This document shows, one piece after another, positions 11,130 to 22,572 of a stretch of 64,000 nt of DNA (its first letter is position 1; each line of letters starts with the position of its first letter). The notes under the pieces were generated by a model. It made no database searches and was not told where the DNA came from. It saw only the letters and a list, made by a program, of their open reading frames with translations. The DNA comes from Ursus arctos. Its lineage: Eukaryota; Chordata; Mammalia; Carnivora; Ursidae. The DNA lies in contig NW_026622852.1 of assembly GCF_023065955.2 (NCBI RefSeq), forward strand, positions 8,774,423 through 8,838,422, read 5' to 3'. Position numbers and translations under genes: made by a program.

Positions 11130-11740
11130 TAATTTAACAAGTGGTTGGGAAAACAAGCATTCTCACACATTTCTTGAGAGAGTAATAATCTTTATAAGGC
11201 TATTTCTAACACCCCTCAAAAATATAAATGCATAAATACTCTTTGACTCACCAATTACACATCTAGGAATTTCTCCTACACATATACTCACCTATGTATC
11301 AAACAGAATATACAAGAATATATGTATATTCCTTTCAACACTGTTTCAACAGCCAAAGGCTGGGAACAATCTAAATATCCATTGGTAGGAGACTGGTTCA
11401 ATAAGTTTGGGGACACTTATAATGGAACATTCTGCAGCCATTAAAGAGAACAGGTGATTTACACATACATATATGGAGTGATATCCCAATGAAAGAAACA
11501 AATCACAAAACACTAGGCGTCACAAGCTTCTGCTTGTATAAAAAAAGGTAGATACCCATTGAATATCTCTGGAGAAATAAATAAAAATACTGGTAATGAT
11601 TGTTACATTGGGGGAGGGGAACTGGGCTCTGGGGAGCAGTGCTGTAATGAAGGCCCTTGCTCTATGTACCCTCTGCACTGTTTGGAATCTTTTGCCAAAT
11701 GGAAAAGCCATTTATTTAAATTAATTACTTTTAAAACTCA
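11130..11740 (+). mobile_element. Old L1 3' region (L1ME-like)
   Basis: It contains the degenerate ORF2 C-terminal and 3' UTR phrases of ancient L1s: 'tctaggaatttctcctaca' (11262), 'ctaaatatccattggtaggagactggttcaata' (11371-11402) and 'tgcagccattaaagagaa' (11432). All frames are broken. Confidence 0.75.
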
Positions 11741-12199
11741 CATCTCCCTTGCACACAATGATTTTGGAGAGTCACTATTCCTCAAAGTTTCTTTAAGTCA
11801 ATATTTGCTTTATAAAATTGATCTTTTCAATTTCTCTAAAACTAGTCCTATTGTGGTTTATTGCTATTACCACAAACCACATGTTATTGGAACGGAAGCA
11901 GTTTATTATTTTCTCCTTCACTATTTTTCGTGAGCAAATGTGATGATTGACGCTGATGATTCAGGGACTGATAATAACCTTGACAATCAGGATCTAATCC
12001 TGAGCATACAGGACGGGCCAGGAGTGGGAGTCCTTGGGATAGCAACACCAGTCCCTTTTCTAGTCACTCTTCCTGGTCTTGTGGGAAAAAAAAAAAAAAT
12101 CAAAACACAGCATGTCAAGACAGCATACTTCCGAGGCATGGAAATTGTTTTGGGAGTTGAGATGTAGTGGCTTCTAATCTTTATTTCCGGGCCTCTGAT
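11741..12199. other. Unassigned sequence
   Basis: Frames of 75-124 codons cross this interval but run into the old L1 or an A13 tract at 12089-12101, and no protein is recognised. Confidence 0.5.
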
Positions 12200-12330
12200 G
12201 ATCTCACTCAAAACTCTCCTAACCCTGCCCGGGCCTCTGTTTTCCTGTTTGCAAAGTAAAAAGTTTATACCTCTAAGTTCACACAAACATTGTAAGGTAA
12301 TGAGCATAATTGCCAAATATAATACACACT
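12200..12330 (+). mobile_element. Possible MIR fragment
   Basis: 'gggcctctgttttcctgtttgcaaag' followed by 'cattgtaaggtaatgagc' loosely follows the MIR core and 3' order. The match is weak. Confidence 0.35.
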
Positions 12331-12694
12331 ACTGTTTCTCAATCCAGCAACAAATGTGCCAAAACAGTGGCAGGAAACCACGTCTTAGAAAACAACGCTG
12401 AAAAAAACCCTTAAAGGTCAAGGATTACAGCATTGACTCCCACTCACTCTAGCCTTTGCTTTCTCAAAGGATGATGTCACTGAAAAGCTGTGGACTTGGA
12501 ATCTGACAAATCAAAGTAGAGACCCCTCAACTGAGAGTCCCTTTAAACCAGGGGCTGGGTATCATTTCTGTGGGGCCTTCAGTGCCTCCAACAGAGCCTG
12601 CAATCTGGACTTACCCAGAGGGCTCCCCGGACCGCCTTCTCCGTTCTCATGGCTTTCATAACTACCCCTATGTAGATCCACAGGGTTTTCTTTC
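12331..12694. other. Unassigned sequence
   Basis: No repeat family recognised; no convincing coding signal. Confidence 0.5.
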
Positions 12695-12695
12695 T

Positions 12696-12789
12696 TTTTT
12701 TCATAATAATTTTTTTATTATCTTAGTCACCATACAGTACATCCCTAGTTTTTGATGTAAAGTTCCATGATTCATTACTTGCGTCTCAT
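12696..12789 (-). mobile_element. Very short 5'-truncated L1 (3' end only, ~94 bp)
   Basis: A T-rich start (A tail in reverse) followed by 'agtcaccatacagtacatcc' and 'gatgattcatt'-like wording, the same 3' terminus as the L1s at 19615, 25737 and 60062. Imperfect TSD: about 12683-12695 and 12790-12802 (ggttttct.tctc). Confidence 0.8.
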
Positions 12790-12831
12790 GGTTTTCTATC
12801 TCAGGCTCTCATTTATTTAAACCTCAGTCAA

Positions 12832-13038
12832 GGGCTCCTGGGTGGCTCAGTCATTTGAGCCTCCGATTCATGGTTTCGGCTCAGGGCATGATCTCAGGTT
12901 CTGAGTTCGAGCCCCGACTCCGACTGTGCGTTCGGCATGGAGTCTGCTTGTCCCTCTTCCTCTGCCCACCCCCCGCCCCAGCTCTCTCTCTCATAAATAA
13001 ATAAATAAAATCTTTTTAATAAATAAATAAATAAATAA
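12832..13038 (+). mobile_element. CAN SINE, older variant
   Basis: A 'gggctcctgggtggctcagtca' head, a B-box-like 'gagttcgagcc' at 12903-12913, a C-rich body and an (AAAT)n tail. Candidate TSD: aaacctcagtca (12819-12831) against aaaccccaggca after the tail. Its divergence indicates an older insertion. Confidence 0.93.
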
Positions 13039-13079
13039 ACCCCAGGCATATTTATGCAAATTAACATCTCATCTTAGCT

Positions 13080-14040
13080 ATCTAAATGATATCTTACAAT
13101 ATATTCAAATCCATTGTTATAAATGTCCACCTCAAACCTGATCGTCCTCACAGTTCCCTGAACAACGAACGGTCCTACCATCCAGCAAGTTTTGCAGGCA
13201 GAAATTTTAGAATCTTCTGTGTCACCTTCCTCTTCCTCATCCCATGTCCAATCCATCAGCAAGTCCTCTCCATCGGACCACCTAACTAGCTCTCTAACCA
13301 GTCCCTGTTCTCCATCGACCTCCCGGTGCCATCCCTGCACTAGGCCCACTGCTTTCTCCATCGCCAGACCTATTACAGTAGTTTCCTGCCTGGTTTACTT
13401 TCAACCACTCTTGCTCTTCTTCTGCCTGCCCTCCACATTGCAACCAGAGTAATCATGTCACGCCCATGCCCCAAAGTCCCGAATGCATTCACTGTTTTCA
13501 GGAGAAAGACAAAGACAAGCAGAAAGACTTGTATTCCTAGCTTCAGACCTCATCTCTCTCTTTTCTCTCTCTCTCCCTCTCTCCCTCTCTTCCTTCACAC
13601 CCCCCCACACACACACACACTCCAGTCACACTGGAATCTTACAGTCTTTCTTACTTGACATGCCTCTCTCTACCACAAGGCCTTTGCACATGCCTCTCTG
13701 GGTATGTTCTTCCTTCCCTCTTCATTTGGTTGACTCTTACTTGTCCTACACATCCAGCCCAGGTACTATTATTTCAACAAGAAAATCTTTCCTTCCTTCT
13801 CTGATCTGGCTCAACAGCCTAGCATTCGTTTTCCCTAGAGCAGGTATCTCTATCCAGCTTCCACAGAGTTGCACTTTTACATTTACTTAAATCATTGTGT
13901 GGTTTGTGTGTATTTTTCCACTCACTGAAGTACCATGAAAACAGGAGCTGGGTAGATTTTTGCTCATCATTACATCTCTACTGCCGGACTCGTGGAGGCA
14001 TTCCATATGAACATTTGTTTTCATGAATGTTTCAGTGAAC
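13080..14040 (+). mobile_element. L2 LINE 3' portion
   Basis: L2 order is visible: 'attacagtagtttcctgcctgg' (13371), 'aaccagagtaatcatgtca' (13442), 'aaggcctttgcacatgcctctctggg' (13677-13702), and 'ccactcactgaagtaccatgaaaacagg' (13918-13945). A CT/CA-rich stretch lies at 13555-13622. The frames crossing it (up to 135 codons) are shadows of pyrimidine-rich L2, not genes. Confidence 0.85.
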
Positions 14041-14540
14041 GCAGTGTTGTGGGGGGAAAAGATAAGCAAGCTCTGACATACACTCTGTGTGATCCCAAGC
14101 AAAAAGTTCAAAACTTCTAAGTGAAATATCTTTATCTGTAAAACTAATATTAAACATAACACATTTACCAGATTTGAGGAAGGGTTAAATCAAGGTGTGT
14201 CATGAAACTTTCAGCCCTGTGCCTAATAAATAGTATCTTAATAGAGATCAGCTTGCTTCTCTATAACCCTTCATCTGGTAGATTGAATAATGAAAATGAT
14301 CTTTTCAATAAATAAGTCATTTATCAAAGACATACGATTTGCTTAGATAATGCAGTGTTTCAAACAGCTGGAGTAACCAAAATACAGAAGACCAGTTTTT
14401 TCAGGCTCTTCTGGAAGTTACAAGGCAGTAGAAAATACAAAGTAGAAAAATGAAACGATAATGTGAGTCACACAACAATATCATCCAACAAAACAAGCTT
14501 TTTCACAAACCCACGCAGGATTAATTGCCAAATAAGCTAA
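14041..14540. other. Unassigned sequence
   Basis: AT-rich; nothing recognised. Confidence 0.5.
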
Positions 14541-14860
14541 AAGTGCTGTGAGTTCAGGGAAAAGGGACATCATTCAAGGTGGAGGTGGGTAGGACTTGGG
14601 TGGGGTGCTATAGGAGGTAGACTAGAAGTGGGTGAACAACTGGGAATGTGTATGAGTAGGGGAGTTGCTCAGCTTTGGTAAGATGCGGGAACAAGAACAA
14701 AGGGAGCAAGATGGCTCCAAGAACAATGGGGAGACCAAATTGCCTGGGGCAGGGGAGTCAGAGTAGATAAGGTTGGGAGCATAGTTAAGAACCAAGTGTA
14801 TGAAGTTTCCAATGCCAAGGTATGGAATTTTGACTTTCTTCTCTGAACGAAAATAGTGAG
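14541..14860 (+). repeat. Ancient mammalian interspersed repeat (same family as 1251-2090)
   Basis: Word order such as 'gtgctgtgagttcagggaaaag' and 'aagtttccaatgccaaggtatggaattttgact' (about 14805-14838) resembles the mid-section 'gccttgaatgccaggctaaggagtttgg' of this family. The family name is not recalled with certainty. Confidence 0.45.
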
Positions 14861-14960
14861 AATATAAACTTGTACAAATCTTGACACAACCATTTTGAAT
14901 TTAAATACAACACAATACAGCTTCCTCGGTTTCCCTAAGTTTCTCCAAAACTGCATTTCA

Positions 14961-14995
14961 AAAGATGAAAGGGAGGGATGGAAGGAAGGAAAGAA

Positions 14996-15047
<52 letters not shown>

Positions 15048-15188
15048 AAAAAGAAAGAAAGAAAGAAAAAGAGAAAGAGAAAGAGAAAGAAAGATGGAAG
15101 AAAGGAGGGGAGGAAGAAAGGGAGGAAAGAAGGAAAGAAGGTAGGGAGAGAGAGAATGAGGGAGGGAGGGAGGAGAAGGAAAGAGAAC
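14961..15188. repeat. Long polypurine tract (GAAA)n / (GGAA)n
   Basis: About 230 bp are almost entirely purine on the plus strand. Regular GAAA tetramers occupy 14996-15060, then mixed GAAAA, GGAA and GGGA words. Only a few T interrupt it. The Lys/Glu/Arg frame on plus and the Phe/Ser/Leu frames on minus are repeat translations, not proteins. Confidence 0.97.
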
Positions 15189-16089
15189 AGACATCTGGCA
15201 AACAGCCTATGCCTCATAAAGGTTTCACGTTGCGTATAAATGTGTGGTTGAATCGTATCTCCGTGACTCCCTAAAGTATGCAGATAAAGAGCATATTGGC
15301 TTTTAATGTCTTGGGGGACGTCATCTGTGCTCCAGTGTCTGTCTCTGGCACTCTATTCACTGGATCTCTCCAAATCACAAGTTACTTGCAAGGCCCACAC
15401 ACACAGCGAAGGGACACAGGGCCCCAGATGGGATGTTCATGTGCAGGACAACAGCCCATGAAATCTTTTGTGAATTACCCCTAAGCATTCTGATTCATGG
15501 GATGAGTCTGGGTGACTTATTCTGCCTGTTTCGCTGCCTCCTCCACCACGCCCACCACCATCCATTGACCCTTGTTTCTCAGCAATCCTAGGAACACCTA
15601 AAACAAAGAATAACTAGTTTTCTACAAAGTTAAGGGGAGAAGTTCACTGCAAAGAAAAGGGTGTGTGGGGTGTGTGTGTGTGTATGCATGTGTGTTCATG
15701 TTCATATATATATGAACAGTCTTCTTCATATAGACATGGGGAATTTCTGGGTAAATGCAACTTGAAAAAAATCTGTGAATTTCATCACCAGCCTTCAATG
15801 CTCTACTGTTTTCCTAACTGAGTCTGCAAGAATTTGAGTTGTGCACGCTTCCATGTTTGATCACTTGGCTTTTCTGAGATTCTACCACATGAGCAAAGTC
15901 AATAAAGTCAAGCCCTGTTATGAGACTGCCATTCCTCTACTCCTTGGTGGAAGATGAATTCCCATCACCCCTCGCCTCCCATGAACAACAGCCATAGAGC
16001 TTCTCTTAAGGGGCCCTGTGGCCACCTGACCTCAGGAACTCTTTCAGATTGATTTAACTCCTTTCTCTGAAAGTGCACTTTGACTGCTA
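15189..16089. other. Unassigned sequence with TG tract and palindrome
   Basis: Mostly unrecognised. A GT-rich tract at about 15660-15695 is followed by a perfect 20-bp palindrome at 15699-15718 (see next feature). Confidence 0.5.
15699..15718. repeat. Perfect 20-bp palindrome
   Basis: tgttcatatatatatgaaca equals its own reverse complement. It has no spacer and an AT-rich centre directly downstream of a (GT)n tract. Confidence 0.97.
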
Positions 16090-16330
16090 ATCACTACCCA
16101 TCAGCTCCCCTGACCAGCTCAGGTCCACCGGCGTTATGTTTACATAGCCCCCTAGACTTTTTTTTTCATGATGTTTATCACCAATCATGATTGTATATTT
16201 TGTACATTGTATTTGTAATGTTTATCTTCCTCAATGGACCATAGCTCCATAGGAGCACTGTATCCTCAGTGAGTATCCAAGCAACCAAACACTTAAGTGG
16301 TACTCAGTAAATCCTTATGGAAGGAAAAGA
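16090..16330 (+). mobile_element. L2 LINE 3' end fragment
   Basis: 'ttatcaccaatcatgattgtatattttgta' wording, 'gctccataggagcactgtatcctcagtg' (16244-16271) and 'ggtactcagtaaatcctta' (16299) follow the L2 3' end order. Confidence 0.75.
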
Positions 16331-16334
16331 GAGA

Positions 16335-16379
16335 GGAAGGAAGGAAGGAAGGAAGGAAGGAAGGAAGGAAGGAAGGAAA
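16335..16379 (+). repeat. (GGAA)n microsatellite
   Basis: Eleven near-perfect GGAA units directly after the L2 end, probably grown from its tail. Confidence 0.95.
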
Positions 16380-16689
16380 TAAATATTGGCCAGAACTCCC
16401 TGCCTTCCCAACTGGCTCCTTCAATGCTACTGCCTGCTCTTTTTTCTTACATCAATTCATGAAATCCCGATAGAGCAACTACTGACTAAAAACAGGCAAT
16501 GATTCTTGGTGATTCTCAAAAATAGACAGATCTAGAAAGGAGGATTAAAGTCTAATATTTACCTAAGTGGGGCATCATCAAGCTATCAAAAGACAGGAGT
16601 AAATTTAAATATATTGTGTGGGTTACACATGGATTAATAAGAACTAGGGATGTTCAGCTTTGAAACGACATATGCTGATTATAACAGAA
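16380..16689. other. Unassigned sequence
   Basis: Nothing recognised. Confidence 0.5.
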
Positions 16690-16990
16690 GTAAACACAAG
16701 TTGCTGTGAGACTGGAGTGTTGGGAAGGTGGGATCCCACCTGGGGAGTGAGGGAGGCTGGGATACATGAGCTCTTTGAAGACGCCAGCATTTGGACTGGG
16801 CTTTGAAGAGTCGGCAGTTGGTTGTGTTAGAGAGAAGGAAGAGAAAGTCAGGGTAGCAGAGGCAACAACAGGGAAAGACCTAGAGATGGGAAGGGGCTGA
16901 TGAGCCAGACAGCCAGGAAAGGTTTGGGAAGACTGGGAAGGGAGGTATAAACTGGAAGCTGTGGGAGACTGAGCTAGAGAGATAAAATCT
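16690..16990 (+). repeat. Ancient mammalian interspersed repeat (same family as 1251-2090)
   Basis: 'gcatttggactgggctttgaagag' at about 16788-16811 and the purine-rich continuation follow that family's 'catttgagctgggctttgaagg' section. Strongly diverged. Confidence 0.45.
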
Positions 16991-17109
16991 CTTTATATTC
17001 CCCACAGGAAAGAAGCAGAGAAAGAAGAGAGCAGAACCTGGGCCGGTCCTCCCTAACGATGGAGGACACCTCATGGTTTAGGGGGAGAGGGGAGAGTCCA
17101 AAGGACAGA

Positions 17110-17240
17110 CGCTTTAATACCAGTTGTCCCACAGTCTAACTTTGTCTGATTGAACAAGGTTACTTAACCTCCCGGAGCCTCAGTTTCATCATGAGAAACA
17201 ATTATTATACCAGCCTCAATATAAAAGCCCGCAATGAGAC
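17110..17240 (+). mobile_element. MIR SINE fragment
   Basis: 'aaggttacttaacctcccggagcctcagtttcatcat' wording at about 17155-17193 is the MIR core in sense orientation. Confidence 0.75.
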
Positions 17241-18559
17241 CAAAAGCAAAACAAATATGCAAATTCCCAGCCCATAGCTGGGCTTTAAAACACCTCCCTT
17301 TTCTCTTCCTTGTGAGTTTCACTTCACTTCCTTGAACTTCAGCCCTCTGGTCTCTCGGCAGCACCACCCGCGTCACACCGGGTACCCCACCCCCCACCCC
17401 AGGGACCACTGTTAGCTTTGGTCATAATGCCTGTGGATGACTCTTTTTGGCCACTGTCTGATTCAAGCCCTCATCCCTGATCTCTGCATATCTACTTGTT
17501 CCTGTTCCTCAAATGGGAGCATTATCAAAAGGTTTCAGTTAGTTCTCTGTTGGTAATTGCTGGGTTGAATACTAGGTTCTTTTCACCTCCTGCCCAGCCC
17601 ACATCCTCCCTAACTCCCACCACAACCGACATTCAAACTTCCACGCCAGTAGATGGGAAAAGGAATGTGTGACGTTCCCTGGGAGCCTGGCTATTGTTTG
17701 GGGGAACTGGAAGCCACGGTGCTCAGAGTGTCCATCCTCCCTCCTCACCGCACACCCTGCTTCCTGTCAATCATCCTGGAACACCGAGTGCCGGCCCGAC
17801 AATTTTGTCCACAGGATGTTTGTTGCAGGCGCTGCCTTCCAAGTCTCCAAGCTCGAGACTTCCGCTGCCAATCCAAACACCAAAATGGGAAAGGGGGGAA
17901 AACCCTTGGGCCGTTCTTTTAATGCCTAATACAGTCTATTTATATTCAAAAATAGCAACAGGTTATCTCAGCTTGCAGAAACTGAAGAGGCTAGGAAGCC
18001 TGATCCTTAAAATCCCGAGCCCCTGGGAAGTTGAACTATAGGTTTCCGAGTGTGGACACTGAAAACATGTCCTTAAAGCACCTTTTGCATATTCCAGGGT
18101 CAGCTTCCATAAATGATCAACCCCTGTTTTTATGGGCACTGCTTAGAGGGTAAATGCCTGGCTACTAAGCCACAAAGCCAAAGAATTTGCAAGACACATG
18201 TGCACAGAAATTCAAGGTGTTCAATCAAAGCTGTGGGATAAATTCAATAGCCTGAGGTCACTGTGTAAATTTCTGCAATCCTTCCAGAGTTTGTAGACGT
18301 TCTAAGAAATGTTATGTTCGAGACTCTAATGATTACATATGAACCAATTACGTTTGAAAAATGACTTTAAAACACCGTGATCGATGTTCTTCGGGGAGCA
18401 GCGAGCAGTTTTCCTACATGTTAATAATGAAAAGATCACCCAGTTGTCTTCCTGAGTCACTCAGTAGTTTACTCGAGAGCCTTGACATGTCTATTCCTAC
18501 AGCTTCTATATAATTACTGCACAGGAATTTGAACCTCTGCACATTTAGCAGCTACCACT
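17241..18559. other. Single-copy sequence, no gene recognised
   Basis: Overlapping 86-115 codon plus-strand frames at 17653-18041 occupy three frames at once, so they do not indicate one real protein. No repeat family is recognised. GC content is balanced around 17.6-17.9 kb. Confidence 0.5.
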
Positions 18560-18722
18560 TACAATCTTTGTATCTGTGGGGAGGTGACTTAATCTCTCCG
18601 AGGGTATTTTCGCCTGTAAAAATGGATCATTATACACAACTCCATTGGATGGTGCAGCTGAAACAAGACCAAGTGTGAAAGGTACCTGGCATGCAACAGG
18701 TGCTCAATAAATGGTAACCTAG
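18560..18722 (+). mobile_element. MIR SINE
   Basis: 'ggtgacttaatctctccgagggtattttcgcctgtaaaaatgg' (18585-18628) and 'gtacctggcatgcaacaggtgctcaataaatgg' (18682-18714) give core and 3' end in order. Confidence 0.88.
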
Positions 18723-18907
18723 AAGATAGAAAAGCAAGGGGGAATTTGAGAAGCACTCCCAGGAGTGGCTTTAAAATGGCTCCAATGACCACTTTCAGCC
18801 TCTCAACCAAGTATTAAGGATGACCTGGCAATAATCCTGGTACATGAAAGAAAATCCCAGAGGTCTTTGGTAGGAACAGTTTTGACATAACACAGGTAAA
18901 GATGAGC

Positions 18908-19107
18908 AACGCCTGGGTGGCTCAGTCGGTTAAGTATCTGCCTTTGGCTCAGGTCATGATCCCAGGGTCCTGGGCTTGCGCCCCTCATTGAGGAAATCCC
19001 TGCTCGGTGGGGAGCCTGCTTCTCCCTCTCCTTCTGCCCTTCCCCCTGCTCATTCTCTCTCCCACCCCCCTCGAATAAATAAATAAAATCTTAAAAAATA
19101 AAAAAAG
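18908..19107 (+). mobile_element. CAN SINE
   Basis: Nearly complete head, CT-rich body and AATAAA-containing tail. Candidate short TSD caggtaaag before the head (18893-18901) and after the tail (about 19110-19118). Confidence 0.93.
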
Positions 19108-19118
19108 GCAGGTAAAGC

Positions 19119-19598
19119 TATCCAAAAATGCATTATGTAAAGCCTCCTAGGTTCAAAAATGGTTTGTCAAATGAGTTACAAGTTCATGAGCAGAATCAAA
19201 AACAAAAAGCAGTCTGCCCCAGTCTCTCTGAACCATTAACATACACGTGGGGACGAAGGCTACCACCAAAGCCAGACTTTCACCATCCTTGTGAAAGACC
19301 GGCTTGCACTGGGCAGACGGAGTAGGCCCTGAGCTACACTGACTTGGGAGGTTTAAGATCCCCTACGTGTTGATACCACTTGCTCAAGTTCTGGTCAGAT
19401 TTCCATACAATACTCAGCGGCTCTCATAGGAAGTTAATTCCCAGGTTGTCAAAGGGCCATGTGTAGTCCGAGAGGTTTCAAAAGAAAGGTCTAATAGAGC
19501 AAATGTGGGTCTGGGGAAAGCTTCCTAAGCCAAGTCACTGAAAGCTCAAAATTGGCAGACTACATACAAGACAAAAGGATATGTTGGTTTAATAATTA
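19119..19598. other. Unassigned sequence
   Basis: Nothing recognised; no convincing ORF. Confidence 0.5.
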
Positions 19599-19614
19599 AA
19601 ATAATGCTGATTAA

Positions 19615-19826
19615 CATGAGAGACTATGGACTCTGAGAAACAAACTGAGGGCCTCAGAGGGGAGGGGGGTGGGGGAATGGGATAGGCTCGTGATGGGTAG
19701 TAAGGAGGGCACGTATTGCATGGTGCACTGGGTGTTATACACAACTAATGAATCATCGAGCCTTACATCAGAAACCGGGGATGTACTGTATGGTGACTAA
19801 CATAATATAATAAAAAATCATTAAAA
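19615..19826 (+). mobile_element. 5'-truncated carnivore L1 (3' UTR only)
   Basis: Begins within the 3' UTR ('gagagactatggactctgag'), contains the G-run 19661-19675, 'gggcacgtattgcatgg' and 'actgggtgttatac', and ends in A-rich AATAATAAAAAATC. A perfect 16-bp TSD, aaataatgctgattaa, lies at 19599-19614 and 19827-19842. Confidence 0.95.
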
Positions 19827-19849
19827 AAATAATGCTGATTAAAATTACT

Positions 19850-20460
19850 TTTATCATTTTATATATATTGAACTGCCAACGATTTAAAATATAACCACCA
19901 ACCACCAGAATACTAAAGTATATAAGGATGAGCTTGGCACACACTCGACCGAAAGCAGTAGTAGTAAAACGGCCTTATAGGCTTTTTAAACCCATGTGCA
20001 AATACGCAGCAAAACTGTTAAAATCGGCTCATAATTTTTGACCTAGTCATGCCAATTAATGGAATATCTGTCCTAACAAAGCAAACAGAAATATGGCCAA
20101 AGCTCCATAGGCAGTTACTTATCACATTGTTATTTATAATGACAGTTCCATTAAAAATGGAAATGCCCTCAATGTTCTATAATAAGGAAATGGTTACATC
20201 TATCATGATGTTGCCATAAATTATGGAGCCGTTAGAAATCATGTTTTCAAAGAATATGTAGACATTGAAAAATAATAATGATGGACGAGAACGTGGAAAC
20301 CCAAGTACGCATTTAGAAGACGAGCACACCAACGTCAACAGAAATCTCTGCGTTCACTGAGAGGCCATCTCAATATCCTGCAGCAATATCCCCACTCGCA
20401 GTGTTTTTGAGCACAGACTACACTGTGCTTTAAATTGCAGTTAAGTAAAATATCAAGTCA
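19850..20460 (+). mobile_element. Old L1 3' region (L1ME-like), diverged
   Basis: Phrases such as 'cacattgttatttataatgaca' (20129), 'gccctcaatgttctataataaggaaatggtta' (20166-20196), 'aaattatggagccgttagaaatcatg' (20217) match the 3' part of ancient L1s. Limits are uncertain. Confidence 0.6.
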
Positions 20461-22572
20461 GAGGCCGAAAGGATCTTGAAAGGAAGGAATAAATGACTGC
20501 CTTTCTAAAACTTTTTGGGGTCCATATTGCTTTATCTAAGCAAACTGAAAAGTGCCCGAGAGCCATATGGGAGATGTACTTCTTCACAGCTGCAAAGGAA
20601 ACACTTGCAGAACAGAAAACACCCGAAATCACAATATATTCTTAGTCCTAGTAGACTGGAAAGCACATGAAACATTTCAAACATGGAGTTGAGATTTCAT
20701 TTTTAAATATTTTAATTGCCAGCCCAGCACCGTTCTATTTTCTTTCAGAGCTCCGGGGATGACCAGCCAAGGGCGGGGAGGAGAGATTGGAGGACAAAAC
20801 AGCCATCATTAGAAGTGAAAACGACCCCTCACAAACGGCAAAGAGAAATGAAGGTTTTCTTTAGCGGGATCGTGTTTTGTTTCTTGCCTCAGTTCTGTGC
20901 TATAAAATGAGGCATGTTTTAGACTGTGTGCGCTCTCAGAAAAGCCAAACAGAAACCAGTCATCATGGTTTCGAGAGAGAGCAGGGCCTCCCCTTTCTCA
21001 TGTTTCAACGACACAGTCTCCACTTGGGCTGGGGAGCGTATCATATATCATAAATCACTCTCTGATAGATATTTGGCAAGCACTCAGCCCCCCCAGGCTA
21101 TGCAACAACGTACAGTATGGAAAATTTTTAAGGTGGAATCTTGATTTTGTAACTTAAAGACTTAATAGCACCTCAAAACATTTTACTACTTCCTGGTACA
21201 CACGCACAAAAAGCCAAGGAAGCAGAATTCTCCATATGGTTTTTGGTTTTATAGGATATATACACAATAAGCCATACAACTGTAAACCTGGAGGCGTTCA
21301 TTCTCTTGCCGTGGTTAATTCCACTCCGGTGAAAATGAAAAAAATAAAATGAGAGAGTGTGAGCCTAACGCAGCCGCCTGAAAGAGTCAAGTCCCCGGGA
21401 ACTTCTAGAATCTGCTTTTTAACTCTCCATGCCCCCCCCCCCGATGGTTCACCATTCGACACCTTTGTGGAAATTGGGGGAGCAGCAGGACCAGGGGGTT
21501 GGGGACAGATTTTATTGTAAGATAATAACATGCTGTCAAAGGCACTGTCAGGGATTTCAGCAGGAAGGCTTAGAAGTTGATGAGGATCGGTGAAACCCCA
21601 ATAGAGTCTTTCTCCTGATTCCCGGCCCAAATCCGAGCTTTCGAGGGCCCTGAGCGTGCACTCCCACCTTCTCAGATGTTGCACACCATTTCAGACTCGC
21701 ATGTTCTTCTTCGGGAACCTCTTTTGACAAATCGGGCTTTTTTTTTTTTTTTTTGAATTTGCAAAGTGCAATTAACCCCTAAGCCGCATTACCAGGACAG
21801 CTACCAGGGGCCCCGTGGGAGCACAGCAGCTCGGGGCCCAGCCTCCGCTGCCAAGCCAGGAAAGCCCCTCTGTGCATGGAGGGGTTAATGCCACGGTGCT
21901 GGGGCTGGGACGTGCCCGAATGTTCTCAGTGTTCTCGGGTTGAGTAATTCTTAGAAGGGCAAAGCAGAATGGGGGTGGGGGGCGGACTGCGCGGTGTGGC
22001 CTGGAGCTCTCGGCGGGCAGGAAAACAATGCATGGAAAAACAAAAGAAAGAAACTGAATAAACCCTTTCTCCGAGTTTAAAATAACGCTGCTTTTGTTGG
22101 TGGTGGTGTTCACAAATTAGCCCGAGTTCAGCCAGGCTAAATATAAAACTTGCAATGCAGTTTATTTAGATTCTTTCTGTCCAATCCCAGTCAATCTGAG
22201 GAAGAAAATTAAAGCAAAATGTAGACAAAACGGGGGGGGCGGGGTACGTGTGTGCACTAATTCAAAACCAGCTTATCTTTGAGTAAGGTGTTGCTTTCCA
22301 TCCCTCCTCTCCCTGTTGTCACCAGTCCGTTCTTTCTTGAGATTGCGTGGCTTCCTAGCAGCGATGTCCCAAACCCGGTGCTCATGAGCTCAGAGGCTCC
22401 CCGCTCCCCCACAGCCACTTGAGAACCAGCCATCAAGTTCAAGACTTGACCTCCTAACCACTTCTAGAAGAAAAAAAAAAAAACATTTTGTAAGGAAGCC
22501 CTGGGGAATGGTCCTGCCCAAGCCTGACACATCTAAGATCCCTCGGCCACCTCCTTTTCCCCACCTCTTAAA
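20461..22572. other. Single-copy block, no gene recognised
   Basis: No mobile element is recognised over about 2.1 kb, the longest such stretch so far. C11 lies at 21432-21442, T19 at about 21739-21756 and G8CG4 at 22232-22244. Frames such as 21298-21684 (128 codons, minus) and 21772-22113 (113 codons, minus) show no known domain. Confidence 0.5.
21757..22250. promoter_or_regulatory. Candidate enhancer-like block
   Basis: GC-rich and AT-rich words alternate here without any repeat signature. The interval includes a perfect MEF2 consensus (CTAAATATAA, 22137-22146), a SOX-like AACAATG (22025-22031), CpG-containing GC-rich words near 21975-22015 and a G-run near 22232. Motif matches of this length occur by chance. 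This is a suggestion from composition only, and cross-species conservation would decide it. Confidence 0.25.

Noticed and set aside
13483..13890. 135-codon plus frame
   Set aside because: Runs through an L2 fragment and a CT/CA-rich stretch; overlapped by another frame of similar length and lacking any domain.
14895..15274. Lys/Glu/Arg-rich plus frames and Ser/Phe/Leu-rich minus frames (up to 182 codons)
   Set aside because: They are translations of the polypurine (GAAA)n tract in all frames, not genes.
17653..18041. Three overlapping plus frames of 86-115 codons
   Set aside because: All three frames are open together, which points to low stop density rather than a selected reading frame.
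22232..22244. G8CG4 run as a G-quadruplex
   Set aside because: Only two or three usable G-runs in reach; insufficient to claim a stable quadruplex from sequence.
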